Shown in pieces: positions 7,820-14,799 of a stretch of DNA of 15,712 bases. Made by a program: the position numbers and the translations under genes. This DNA is from Acidobacteria bacterium RIFCSPHIGHO2_01_FULL_67_28. Its GTDB lineage: Bacteria > Acidobacteriota > Terriglobia > Acidiferrales > 2-02-FULL-67-57. The stretch covers positions 1 through 15,712 of the forward strand of contig MEKM01000066.1 in the NCBI GenBank assembly GCA_001766965.1. The letters are read 5' to 3'. The stretch's first letter is position 1. Each line of letters starts with the position of its first letter. The notes below the pieces were generated by a model that did not search any database, was not told the DNA's origin, and saw only the letters and a program-made list of their open reading frames with translations.

Positions 7820-10800
7820 ATGCCCCAGGAGCAGCCCGTGATTAACATCGGGCTCGACATCGGCAGCATCAGCCTGAAGCTGGCCGCAGTGGGCCGGCGG
7901 GAAGACGCCGCGGCCTTCGACACGTTGCTGGCCAAGGGAAAAAGCTTCGTCGCGCTGCCGCCGCCGCTCGCGGGTGGCCTCGAAGGCCCCGCCGCCATCT
8001 CCCACTATCGCCGCATCCATTACAGCCCCATCCAGTCCGCCTTCGATCTGCTCAAGGAGTTTTACGACCTCGTGCCGGAGTCGCAAGTGGAAGGCATCCG
8101 CGTGACCGGCACCGCCAGCCCGCTCATCGCCCGGATTCTCGGCATTTACCTGGAGAACGAGTTCAAGGCCATCGCCCGCGCCGTGGCGCTCTTCTATCCC
8201 GAGGTGCGCACGGTGTTCGAGATGGGCGGGGCAAGCTCGAAGTATTTGCTGCTCGACCCGGTGGCGGGCTCGGAGCGGCTGGGCATCCTCGACTACAGCT
8301 CGCAGGGCGAGTGCGCCGCCGGCACCGGCTCCTTTCTCGACCAGCAGGCCTCGCGGCTGCAATACCGGGTGGAAGAAATCGGCGAGGTGGTCTGCCGCGC
8401 CGGCTGCGCGGCGCGCATCGCCGGGCGCTGCTCGGTCTTCGCCAAGTCGGACATGGTCCACGCCCAGCAGAAGGGCTATAGCACGGAAGAAATCCTCAAG
8501 GGCTTGTGCGAGGCGGTGGCGCGCAACTTCAAGAGCGGCATCGCCAAGGGCAAGCCCGTGGTTCCCCCCGTGGCCTTCATCGGCGCGGTGGCGCAGAACG
8601 GCGGCGTGCGCGACGCCCTCGCCCAGGTCTTCCGCCTCGAGCCCGCCGACCTGTTCGTGCCGGAGCTTTACGCCTGGCTGGGCGCTCTGGGCACGGCGCT
8701 GCTCGAGCAGCAAGACTGGCGCAAGCGCTCCTTCAAGAGCATCCACCAGCTCCAGCAGCACGTGGCCGAAAAGAAGCCGGTGGGCACGCAGCCGTTGAAC
8801 CTGGAGAATGTCCTGCTCCTGCGCGACCGCGTGCAAGCGGTGCGGCTGCCCGCCGGGCCGGGACGCGTGCGCGCCTACCTGGGCATCGACGTCGGCTCGG
8901 TGAGCACGAACTTCGCCGTGCTGGATGACGACTGCCGGCTGCTGCACGAAATCTATCTGCGCACCGTGGGCCGGCCCATCGAAGTCGTCCACCAGGGCTT
9001 GCAGGAAATCGAGCACCTGCTCGGCGAGCGCCTCGACGTGGTCGGCGTGGGCACCACCGGCTCGGGGCGCGAGCTCATCGGCGAGCTGGTCGGCGCCGAC
9101 ACCGTCAACGACGAAATCACCGCCCACAAGACCGGCGCCATGTTCATCAGCACCACCATGGTAGGCGAGCCGGTGGACACCATCTTCGAAATCGGCGGCC
9201 AGGACTCGAAGTTCATCTCCATCGAGAAGGGCGTGGTGGTCGACTTCGCCATGAACGAAGCCTGCGCCGCCGGCACCGGCTCCTTCCTCGAGGAGCAGGC
9301 GGAGAAGATGGACGTCAGCATCCAGGAGGAGTTCGCGCGGCTGGGGCTGGCCTCGGCGGCTCCGGCGCGCCTGGGCGAGCGCTGCACCGTCTTCATGGAG
9401 CGGGACGTCATCGGCTGCTTGCAGAAGGGCGCCGACAAGGGCGACCTGGCGGCGGGGCTCGCTTACTCCATCGCGCTGAACTACCTCAACCGGGTGGTGC
9501 GGGGGCGGAAGATCGGCGACGTCATTTACTTCCAGGGCGGCACCGCCTACAACGACGCCGTGGCCGCTGCGTTCTCCGAGATCCTGGGCAAGCGCATCAT
9601 CGTGCCTCCCTACAACGGCGTCATCGGCGCCATCGGCATGGCGCTCATCGCCCGCCAGTGGGCCCAGCGCGCCCGCCGGCCCTCGCGCTTCCGCGGCTAC
9701 GACTTGAGCCGCACTCGCTTCCAGACCCGCGAGTTCGTCTGCCAGGCCTGCTCGAACTACTGCGAGATGAAAGAAATCACCCTGGACGGTGAGAAGACCT
9801 ACTGGGGCGACAAGTGCTCCGACATGTTCCATAAGCGCGCCCGCAGCGAGCGCGCCCCGGTCATCGAAGACTTGCTCGCCTTCCGCGACCGCGCCCTGGA
9901 AGAGTGCGCCCGCGAGACCCCGGGCCGCGGCCCCCGCGCCCCGCTCGGGCGCGTGGGCATTCCCCAGGCGATGTTCTACTACGACCGCTTTCCTTTCTGG
10001 CAGCGCTACCTGACGGAGCTCGGCTTCCGCGTGGTCGTCTCCGGCCCGACCGACCACCAGATCGCCGCGCAGGGGGTGGAGTTGAGCGTGGCCGAGCCCT
10101 GCTTCCCCGTCCAGATCGCCCACGGCCACGTCGAAAAGCTGCTCCAGGCCGGCGTGGATCACGTGCTGCTGCCCAACGTGCTCGATCTTGAAACGCCGGA
10201 CTCCAAGCTCCCCTCCCACCTCTGCCCGTGGCACCAGACCCTGCCCTTCGTCCTGCGCGCCGCCCCGCAACTGGCCGCGAGCGCCGACCGCTTCCTGACT
10301 CCCACCGTCTACTTCCGGCTGGGGCCGGCGCACGTGAAGAAACAACTGGGCGACTGCTTCGCGCGGCTGCGGGTCGCGCGGCGCGCCAGCGATCAGGCGG
10401 TGGACGCCGCCTACGCCGCTCAAGCCGAATTCCAAGAGCGGCTGCTCGCCGCCGGGCGCGAAGCGCTCGCGATTCTCGAGCACACCGGCGAGCCCGGCGT
10501 GGTGCTGGTGGGGCGGCCCTACAACCTCTACGACCGCAGCGGCAACTGCGACCTGCCCCGCAAGCTGCGCACCTTCTATGGGGTCAATGTCCTGCCGCTC
10601 GATTTTCTACCGCTCGACGAGGAAGCCTTCGAGGACGTCAACCCCAACATGTACTGGCATTCCGGACGGCGCATTCTGGCCGCGGGCCGCTTCGTCCACC
10701 GGCGGCCCAACCTGCACCTCATTTACATCACCAACTTCAAGTGCGGCCCCGACTCCTTCCTCAAGTTCTTCCTGCGCGGGGCGGCCGGGACGCCCTTCCT

Positions 10801-10906
10801 GGTGTTGCAGTTCGACGGCCACGGCAACGACGCCGGCTACCTGACGCGCTGTGAAGCTTACCTCGACAGCAAAGGACTCCTGCGATGCTACGCCGCCGCG
10901 CCGTGA
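7820..10906 (+). CDS. Tandem-ASKHA acyl-CoA dehydratase/reductase activase with DUF2229 region
   Basis: A 1028-residue fusion. Two HgdC/BadF-type ATPase domains (about 7-300 and 352-615), each with the phosphate motif (GLDIGSISLK, GIDVGSVSTN), a GG motif (FEMGGASSK, FEIGGQDSK) and the cluster Cys pair: Cys165 and Cys204, then Cys482 and Cys522, in CAAGTGSF and RC(S/T)VF. In HgdC two subunits share one [4Fe-4S] cluster, so this chain may make the site within itself. A Cys-rich linker follows (641, 644, 648, 666), then a DUF2229 region from about 711. The family uses ATP to raise an electron to very low potential for dehydratases, aryl-CoA reductases or double-cubane proteins; the partner is unknown. 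The ATG lacks a good Shine-Dalgarno; GTG at 7838 with AGGAG six bases upstream is an equally good start. Confidence 0.85.
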   Translation: MPQEQPVINIGLDIGSISLKLAAVGRREDAAAFDTLLAKGKSFVALPPPLAGGLEGPAAISHYRRIHYSPIQSAFDLLKEFYDLVPESQVEGIRVTGTASPLIARILGIYLENEFKAIARAVALFYPEVRTVFEMGGASSKYLLLDPVAGSERLGILDYSSQGECAAGTGSFLDQQASRLQYRVEEIGEVVCRAGCAARIAGRCSVFAKSDMVHAQQKGYSTEEILKGLCEAVARNFKSGIAKGKPVVPPVAFIGAVAQNGGVRDALAQVFRLEPADLFVPELYAWLGALGTALLEQQDWRKRSFKSIHQLQQHVAEKKPVGTQPLNLENVLLLRDRVQAVRLPAGPGRVRAYLGIDVGSVSTNFAVLDDDCRLLHEIYLRTVGRPIEVVHQGLQEIEHLLGERLDVVGVGTTGSGRELIGELVGADTVNDEITAHKTGAMFISTTMVGEPVDTIFEIGGQDSKFISIEKGVVVDFAMNEACAAGTGSFLEEQAEKMDVSIQEEFARLGLASAAPARLGERCTVFMERDVIGCLQKGADKGDLAAGLAYSIALNYLNRVVRGRKIGDVIYFQGGTAYNDAVAAAFSEILGKRIIVPPYNGVIGAIGMALIARQWAQRARRPSRFRGYDLSRTRFQTREFVCQACSNYCEMKEITLDGEKTYWGDKCSDMFHKRARSERAPVIEDLLAFRDRALEECARETPGRGPRAPLGRVGIPQAMFYYDRFPFWQRYLTELGFRVVVSGPTDHQIAAQGVELSVAEPCFPVQIAHGHVEKLLQAGVDHVLLPNVLDLETPDSKLPSHLCPWHQTLPFVLRAAPQLAASADRFLTPTVYFRLGPAHVKKQLGDCFARLRVARRASDQAVDAAYAAQAEFQERLLAAGREALAILEHTGEPGVVLVGRPYNLYDRSGNCDLPRKLRTFYGVNVLPLDFLPLDEEAFEDVNPNMYWHSGRRILAAGRFVHRRPNLHLIYITNFKCGPDSFLKFFLRGAAGTPFLVLQFDGHGNDAGYLTRCEAYLDSKGLLRCYAAAP

Positions 10907-12201
10907 AACAAGTCCCGCCGTCGCACCCGCTGGCGGGCAAGAAAATCTGGATCCCGCGCATGTCCTACGGGAGCGCCCGGGCCTTTGCGGCGGCCTTCCG
11001 CTCCATCGGGATTGACGCCGAGTGCACGCCCGCCTCCGACGAGCGCACCCGCGCGCTGGGCGGGCAGTTCACCTCGGGCGACGAGTGCTACCCCGCCAAG
11101 GTGACGGTGGGGGATTTCCTGAAGCTGCTCGAGCAGCCCGGGGTCGACCCGCGCGGGCTGGTTTTCCTCATGCCCACCGCCGAGGGCCCCTGCCGCTTCG
11201 GGCAATACGCCGTGCACCTCAAGGCGGTGCTGGCCTCCATCGGCTACCCGGAGGTGACCGTCCTTTCTCCCACCAGCGAAAACGGCTACCAGGGGCTGGG
11301 GGAGCTGGCCGGGGTGTTCGTGCGCACGGCCTGGCGGGCGCTGGTGGCGGGCGACATCCTGCTGAAGCTCCTGCTGAAGACGCGCCCTTACGAGCTCGAG
11401 CCCGGCAGCGCCGACCAGGCTTACGAGGCGGCGCTCGACGACCTCTGCCGGACGCTCGAAGTTCCCTATGCGGCGGCCGGGGAGCAGATGCAAGCGCTGA
11501 AGGCGTCGCTCGTGCGCGCGCGGGAGCGCTTCCGGAGGCTGCCGGCCCGCTACGACCCCACGCGGCCGCTCATCGGCATCGTGGGCGAAATCTTCTGCCG
11601 GCTGAACACCTTCAGCAACGACGAGGTGGTGCGGCGCCTGGAGGAACACGGGGCCGAGGCCTGGATGAGCGACATCAGTGAGTGGGTCTGGTACACGAAC
11701 TCCGAGCAGCGGCGGCGCTGGCGGCTGGAAGGCCGCTCTTTTTCCCTCGCCATGCTGGGCGCGCGCCTGCGCGCCCGCTACCAGCGCCGGGACGAGCACG
11801 AGCTGGTCAAGCTGCTGGCGGACGACTTCCGGGGCTACGAGGAACCCGAGGATATCAGCGTGGTCCTGCGCTATGCCGAGCCCTACCTGCCGGCGGCCGG
11901 AGCGCTGGGGGAAATGGTGGTCAACCTCGGCAAGAGCGTTTATCTGGCCCGCCGGGGCGTAGACGGCATCCTCGACATCAGCCCCTTCACCTGCATGAAC
12001 GGCATCGTCTGCGAAGCCATCTATCCGCGGGTGAGCGCGGATTTGGGCGGCATCCCCATCCGCAACTTCTACTTCGACGGTACCCAGGCCGAGCTCGACC
12101 GCGACCTCGGCATCTACGTTGAGCTGGCCCGCTCCTACCGCGCCCGCAAGCCTTTCCCGCGCACCTACCCCGCTTGCTTCCCCGCTCCAGCGCCCGCCTA
12201 G
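10885..12201 (+). CDS. HgdB-like/COG3581-type partner protein of the activase
   Basis: A 438-residue protein that overlaps the activase gene by 22 bases, with AAAGGA eight bases before its ATG, so it is likely translationally coupled. It resembles the C-terminal part of the large single-chain activase-related proteins and the HgdB-like dehydratase fold. Cysteines in conserved-looking settings: Cys68 (GDECYP), Cys103 (GPCRFG), Cys238 (GEIFCRLN), and Cys370/Cys376 (PFTCMNGIVCE). These are candidate iron-sulfur ligands or substrate-side residues. The end, GIPIRNFYFDGTQAE, matches the HgdB-family C-terminal pattern of IP followed by an acidic strand. No signal peptide or membrane segment, so cytoplasmic. 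The acceptor reaction is not determinable here. Its stop shares CTAG with the convergent membrane-protein gene. Confidence 0.8.
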   Translation: MLRRRAVKQVPPSHPLAGKKIWIPRMSYGSARAFAAAFRSIGIDAECTPASDERTRALGGQFTSGDECYPAKVTVGDFLKLLEQPGVDPRGLVFLMPTAEGPCRFGQYAVHLKAVLASIGYPEVTVLSPTSENGYQGLGELAGVFVRTAWRALVAGDILLKLLLKTRPYELEPGSADQAYEAALDDLCRTLEVPYAAAGEQMQALKASLVRARERFRRLPARYDPTRPLIGIVGEIFCRLNTFSNDEVVRRLEEHGAEAWMSDISEWVWYTNSEQRRRWRLEGRSFSLAMLGARLRARYQRRDEHELVKLLADDFRGYEEPEDISVVLRYAEPYLPAAGALGEMVVNLGKSVYLARRGVDGILDISPFTCMNGIVCEAIYPRVSADLGGIPIRNFYFDGTQAELDRDLGIYVELARSYRARKPFPRTYPACFPAPAPA

Positions 12202-12578
12202 CCGGCGAGGGCTCGATGCACTCGGCGCACCAGGAGCCACAGCAGGTAATAAACCCCGATGGCGAGCAGAACAAATGGTCCCTGTGTCCAAGTCGGCATC
12301 GGTTCGCCGTAAATTCGCGCCGGCAGGTTCAAGACAAACACCCCCAGCAGCCCGGCAAGTAGTCCGAGAATTGCGCCCCACAGCGGCAGGCGGCGCGGCA
12401 GCCAGCTCCTGGGCATCAGCATCGCCCACAGCCCCCACGCCAGGGGGACGACGCACCACACACTGGTGGCGAGGTAGCGGGTCTCCACGTCGGGAAGAGG
12501 GGGCACACGCAAGATTCCCGCGGCCACGGCGATTACCACCGAAGCCACCGCGCTCGCCGACGCAAAACGCTGAATCAT
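12198..12578 (-). CDS. Small four-helix membrane protein, unknown function
   Basis: A 126-residue protein that I do not recognise as a named family. Four hydrophobic stretches fit transmembrane helices: about 8-25, 37-55, 65-85 and 98-118, with positive residues on the loops (PRSWLPRRLP near 56-65 and the C-terminal RRVHR). The ATG is preceded by GGAGGT with a 5-base gap, a strong ribosome binding site, which argues that the gene is real. It lies 60 bases after the cyclic-nucleotide-binding gene on the same strand and is probably the last gene of the cytochrome operon. It may be a membrane partner of the quinol cytochrome, but this is only context. The stop overlaps the stop of the convergent HgdB-like gene. 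Confidence 0.7.
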   Translation of the reverse strand: MIQRFASASAVASVVIAVAAGILRVPPLPDVETRYLATSVWCVVPLAWGLWAMLMPRSWLPRRLPLWGAILGLLAGLLGVFVLNLPARIYGEPMPTWTQGPFVLLAIGVYYLLWLLVRRVHRALAG

Positions 12579-12638
12579 TCTCCACCTCCAAGGGGAACGC
12601 GGCGCGGCGCCCAGCCAGTCGGGCGGGACACTCGCCTC

Positions 12639-13199
12639 TTAGTGGCCGTGCGTCTTGATGCGCTCGGCCGCCTTGAGCGAGAACTCTTTCTCGACAGCGG
12701 GCACGGCGCCGAGCAGGCGAGTAAAGTTCTCCTTCCCCAGGGCCAGCAGCTCCACCGCCGTTGAAGTCCGGACGCTGGCGGTGCGCCGGCCGTCGCTGAC
12801 AAAGAAGGCCATCTCGCCGAAAAACTCTCCCGGTCCCAGCCGGGCCAGGACGGTTTCCTTGCCCTCCGCCGTGCGGATCACTTCCACGTCGCCCTTCTGG
12901 ATGAAATAGACGCGGTCGGCAAGCTCCCCCTGGCGGAAGATCACCTCGCCGGGCTCGTACTGCTCGAGGTCAAAGAGGCTGTAGCGCTTGCGCAGGTCGT
13001 CCACGAGCAATAGCAGCATCAGCGCCGCCGACAGCAACAGCGCCGGCATGCCCAGCACCACAAACAGCGTGAAGCTAAGGCCGGTGGTGTGCCACATGGA
13101 GTTCATCGCGAAGAGAAAGCCGAGGAGCGCCAGGCCCTGGCAGAGCCGCAGCCAGGGATTGGCCGCGAAAGGTTTCTTACCGACCGTGAGCGTTTTCAC
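12639..13199 (-). CDS. Membrane-anchored cyclic-nucleotide-binding domain protein
   Basis: A 186-residue protein with two predicted membrane helices (about 17-35 and 42-65) followed by a cytoplasmic cyclic-nucleotide-binding domain (about 77-170). The domain shows the glycines of the beta barrel (YEPGEVIFRQGE, QKGDVEVI) and a phosphate-binding cassette FGEMAFFVSDGRRTASV, with Gly128-Glu129 and Arg139 in the expected places for ribose and phosphate contact. There is no DNA-binding helix-turn-helix and no enzyme domain after it, so this is not a CRP-type regulator; it could sense cAMP or cGMP at the membrane and act on a partner. The start is GTG with AGGTG close upstream and lies 23 bases inside the end of the cytochrome gene, which suggests coupled translation. 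Confidence 0.82.
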   Translation of the reverse strand: MKTLTVGKKPFAANPWLRLCQGLALLGFLFAMNSMWHTTGLSFTLFVVLGMPALLLSAALMLLLLVDDLRKRYSLFDLEQYEPGEVIFRQGELADRVYFIQKGDVEVIRTAEGKETVLARLGPGEFFGEMAFFVSDGRRTASVRTSTAVELLALGKENFTRLLGAVPAVEKEFSLKAAERIKTHGH

Positions 13200-13863
13200 T
13201 GATCACCTGTTCGGCGTGGGCCGGCCCGTGACATTCCAGGCAACCGAGCTCGCCGCTGCGAATCTCCGCCAGGCCATCCACATGGTATTCGGATTCAGCG
13301 AACTTGGGCGTGCGCTCGTGGCACTTCAAGCACTCGGCGTTTCGGTAGGGGGCGTGCATCTGCACGGGAAGCTCGTACGTCTTGGCGTAATACTTGAGAA
13401 AATCCTGCAGCCCCTTCCACTTGGCCCGGACGTCGCCAAACATCCCATAGGAGGCGTGGCAGGCGTAACACTGGTCTTCCGGACTCCAGCGGTTGCGGAA
13501 GTGCTGCGCCGCCAGGGTCTGACTGCTCGAGTCCTGCATGTCCTCGACAAAGAACCCCATCGTGAGGTGACAGGACTGGCAGAATTCCACCTTCTTGGCC
13601 TGCTGCAAGCCGACGATATTGCCCATGGCGACGACGAGCAGGGGGAGCAGCACAAACTGGCCCATGCACAGCCACTTCAGGGAGGTTTCTCCGAGACGCC
13701 GCCGGGCCACCACGAGGAAAAGCCCGAGCAGAATGCCGGCGAGCGCCGAGCCCAGCGACAGCCGCTGGAGCCACACCAGCACGGGGTCGATTTCGTACGG
13801 CAGGGGCGCTACCGGCTGGACAGGCGTGAGGAAACAGAAAAGCCAAGCCGCCACGTCGCTCAT
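13177..13863 (-). CDS. Tetraheme NapC/NirT/NrfH-type membrane cytochrome c
   Basis: A 228-residue membrane-anchored cytochrome with four CxxCH haem sites at Cys95 (CQSCH), Cys132 (CYACH), Cys178 (CLKCH) and Cys208 (CLECH). Two clear membrane helices precede the haems (about 34-53 and 68-88), and a further hydrophobic stretch lies at 5-20. The spacing and phrases such as HFRNRW before haem 2 and the CHGPAH end fit the NapC/NirT/NrfH family, which oxidises menaquinol or ubiquinol and passes electrons to periplasmic reductases. No reductase partner (NrfA, NapAB) is in view. The ATG has a G-rich stretch directly upstream; a GTG at 13923 would add 20 residues and cannot be excluded. First gene of the operon with the cyclic-nucleotide-binding and small membrane proteins. 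Confidence 0.85.
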   Translation of the reverse strand: MSDVAAWLFCFLTPVQPVAPLPYEIDPVLVWLQRLSLGSALAGILLGLFLVVARRRLGETSLKWLCMGQFVLLPLLVVAMGNIVGLQQAKKVEFCQSCHLTMGFFVEDMQDSSSQTLAAQHFRNRWSPEDQCYACHASYGMFGDVRAKWKGLQDFLKYYAKTYELPVQMHAPYRNAECLKCHERTPKFAESEYHVDGLAEIRSGELGCLECHGPAHAEQVISENAHGR

Positions 13864-13983
13864 CCCCCGGGGCCCGTCGTCTGCACGACCGACGTCACCC
13901 CGTACCCAGAGCTTGCCCTTCACCCTGGCGCGGCGCCTGTAGGGCTAGCGAACCTGGCCGGCCCCCCAGCCTGACTGGCGGGC

Positions 13984-14012
13984 ATCTTAGGCCGCTCGCA
14001 CAAAGAAGTCAA
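13984..14012 (-). promoter_or_regulatory. Sigma70-type promoter of the cytochrome operon
   Basis: On the minus strand TTGACT (14007-14012), exactly 17 bases, then TAAGAT (13984-13989). Both boxes match five (-35) and four (-10) of six consensus bases with ideal spacing. Transcription would start near 13977, leaving about 114 bases before the ATG at 13863, or about 54 before the alternative GTG at 13923. Confidence 0.7.
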
Positions 14013-14045
14013 CGCAAGCTTGGCGAGATTGCGTGGAGGGGATTT

Positions 14046-14064
14046 GTGAAAGCGGAGCTTTCAC
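14046..14064. repeat. Hairpin H1 at outer end of GIY-YIG unit 1
   Basis: GTGAAAGC and GCTTTCAC form a perfect 8-bp stem with a 3-base loop. The final TCAC merges into the flanking repeat. The hairpin begins three bases before the nuclease stop codon is reached from the other side and could also end its transcript, but no U-tract follows. Confidence 0.6.
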
Positions 14065-14348
14065 CCGGAGCGAGTCCCGCGCAGCGGGACGAGTCGAAGG
14101 GAACCATCCTCCAGTCGCCTCTTCCTTTCCCGGCTCCAACTTTTCAGCTGAGCTTCCAGGGCGCGCGCCTGACCATAGCTTCCGCACGGCTGGGACCAGG
14201 CCAGACGAACCGGTCTGCGTCCTCTTGTGTACTTCGCGCCGCGCCCGGAGTTGTGCTTCCTGAGCCGTTCTTGCAGGTCGCGCGCGACACCGGTGTAGTA
14301 CGTGCCGTCGGCGCATTCGAGGAGGTAGCAAGACCAATCTTTCGCCAT
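14061..14348 (-). CDS. GIY-YIG nuclease domain protein (YhbQ/UPF0213-like), copy 1
   Basis: A 95-residue protein that is almost only a GIY-YIG nuclease domain. The motif reads YLL at 9-11 and YYTG at 18-21; then Arg in the ERLRKHN helix, and a Glu in ALEAQLK (position 64) as the metal ligand. GAKYTRGRRPVRL is typical of the YhbQ/UPF0213 (COG2827) group. These enzymes cut DNA in repair or mobile settings, but the role of this group is poorly known. The start ATG has no clear Shine-Dalgarno sequence and follows repeat-like DNA. The last 13 residues, SLRLVPLRGTRSG, and the stop are encoded by the palindromic repeat R1. A second copy, about three-quarters identical by my alignment (68 of 92), lies at 14521-14799. 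Confidence 0.85.
   Translation of the reverse strand: MAKDWSCYLLECADGTYYTGVARDLQERLRKHNSGRGAKYTRGRRPVRLAWSQPCGSYGQARALEAQLKSWSRERKRRLEDGSLRLVPLRGTRSG
14064..14101 (+). repeat. REP-like repeat R1 (left end of unit 1)
   Basis: Begins CCCGGAGCGAG and ends CGAGTCGAAGGG, with an internal perfect 7-bp hairpin GTCCCGC/GCGGGAC (14074-14090, loop GCA). It encodes the C-terminus of GIY-YIG copy 1 on the minus strand. Closely similar to R3 and inverted relative to R2 and R4. Confidence 0.75.
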
Positions 14349-14416
14349 GCTCAGGATAAACTCTTCGACGCGTCCCTCGACTTCGCTCGGGACAGGCTCG
14401 CTGGCGCTCGCTTGCT
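14349..14416. other. Repeat-like filler between GIY-YIG copy 1 and R2
   Basis: No gene. It begins GCTCAGGATAAACTC and holds a GTCCC/GGGAC inverted repeat (14372-14376 with 14389-14393) plus fragments such as TTCGCTCGGGAC and CTCGCTGGCGCTCGC that look like decayed pieces of the same repeat family. It accounts for most of the length difference between unit 1 and unit 2. Confidence 0.5.
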
Positions 14417-14456
14417 CCCTTCGACTCGTCCCGATTCAATCGGGACTCGCTCAGGG
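14417..14456 (-). repeat. REP-like repeat R2 (right end of unit 1)
   Basis: Begins CCCTTCGACTCG and ends CTCGCTCAGGG, an inverted version of R1. The inside is a 9-bp palindrome, GTCCCGATT/AATCGGGAC (14428-14446), around a single C. Confidence 0.75.
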
Positions 14457-14481
14457 TGATTTTTTCCTTCGGAAAAAATCA
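14457..14481. repeat. Hairpin H2 at the tRNA-side end of unit 1
   Basis: TGATTTTTTCC and GGAAAAAATCA form a perfect 11-bp stem with loop TTC. It is identical to H4, which directly abuts the tRNA-Gly 3' end. Confidence 0.75.
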
Positions 14482-14497
14482 TGGAGCGAGCGATGGG
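14482..14497 (-). pseudogene. Remnant of tRNA-Gly 3' end
   Basis: On the minus strand these 16 bases equal the last 16 of the intact tRNA-Gly: the 3' part of the T stem, the acceptor strand, the discriminator base and CCA. The next bases, TTC, may continue the T loop with one base missing, after which hairpin H3 begins at once. No body of a tRNA precedes it. Confidence 0.75.
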
Positions 14498-14500
14498 TTC

Positions 14501-14524
14501 GTGATCCCGCAACCACGGGATCAC
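14501..14524. repeat. Hairpin H3 at outer end of GIY-YIG unit 2
   Basis: GTGATCCCG and CGGGATCAC form a perfect 9-bp stem with a 6-base loop. As in H1 the inner arm ends TCAC and runs straight into the repeat, though the rest of the stem sequence is unrelated to H1. Confidence 0.65.
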
Positions 14525-14799
14525 CCTGAGCGAGACCCGCGCAGCGGGGCGAGTCGAAGGGAACCCTTTATCAAACGCTTCTTCTTGGCCCGAGTCCAAC
14601 CCTTGAGCCGAGCCTCCAAGGCCCGCGCCTCTGCGTAATTGGCGCAGGATTGAGACCAGACCAAACGAACCGGCCGGCGGCCTCTGGTGTACTTCGCGCC
14701 GCGCCCGGAGTTGTGCTTCCTTAATCGTTCAGCCAGGTCGGGAGCGACGCCAGCGTAATAGCTGCCGTCGGCGCACTGGAGAAGATAAACGAACCAACC
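14521..14799 (-). pseudogene. GIY-YIG nuclease domain, copy 2, lacking a start codon
   Basis: An uninterrupted 92-residue reading frame from GWFVYLLQCADGSYYAGV to a TGA at 14521-14523. It keeps the YLL and YYAG motif pair, RLRKHNSGRGAKYTRGRRP, and the Glu in ALEARLK, so the fold looks intact. Upstream, the frame runs through repeat R4 and hairpin H4 to a TGA without any ATG, GTG or TTG, and there is no useful internal start. The first three codons seen in copy 1 are missing. The likely cause is that R4 and H4 replaced the original 5' end. Its last residues, SLRLAPLRGSRSG, are again encoded by the repeat. It could be silent or start at a rare codon such as CTG. Confidence 0.75.
14524..14561 (+). 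repeat. REP-like repeat R3 (left end of unit 2)
   Basis: Begins CCCTGAGCGAG and ends CGAGTCGAAGGG with an internal CCCGC/GCGGG hairpin. Differs from R1 at only a few bases and encodes the C-terminus of GIY-YIG copy 2. Confidence 0.75.

Larger units (their letters stand above)
14046..14481 (-). mobile_element. GIY-YIG unit 1: nuclease gene bracketed by inverted REP-like repeats
   Basis: Order on the plus strand: hairpin H1, repeat R1, GIY-YIG gene on the minus strand, short repeat-like filler, repeat R2 in inverted orientation, hairpin H2. The outer ends read TCACCCGGAGCGAG on the left and CTCGCTCAGGGTGA on the right, near-perfect inverted copies. No transposase is present; the nuclease is the only gene in the unit. 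Treating it as mobile is an inference from its symmetry and from the second, similar unit next to it. Confidence 0.4.
14446..14497. repeat. 52-bp direct repeat, copy A
   Basis: Identical over 52 bases to 14824-14875. It covers the end of R2, hairpin H2 and 16 bases that match the 3' end of the tRNA-Gly gene. The two copies start 378 bases apart. Confidence 0.9.

Noticed and set aside
7454..10483. About 1000-codon minus-strand open frame opposite the activase
   Set aside because: It is antisense to clear HgdC motifs, rich in Ala/Gly/His/Asp, and has no domain I can identify. A similar frame at 10888-12591 is rejected for the same reason.
12988..13974. Plus-strand open frame opposite the cytochrome and cyclic-nucleotide genes
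   Set aside because: Four CxxCH sites and a binding cassette on the minus strand mark the real genes.
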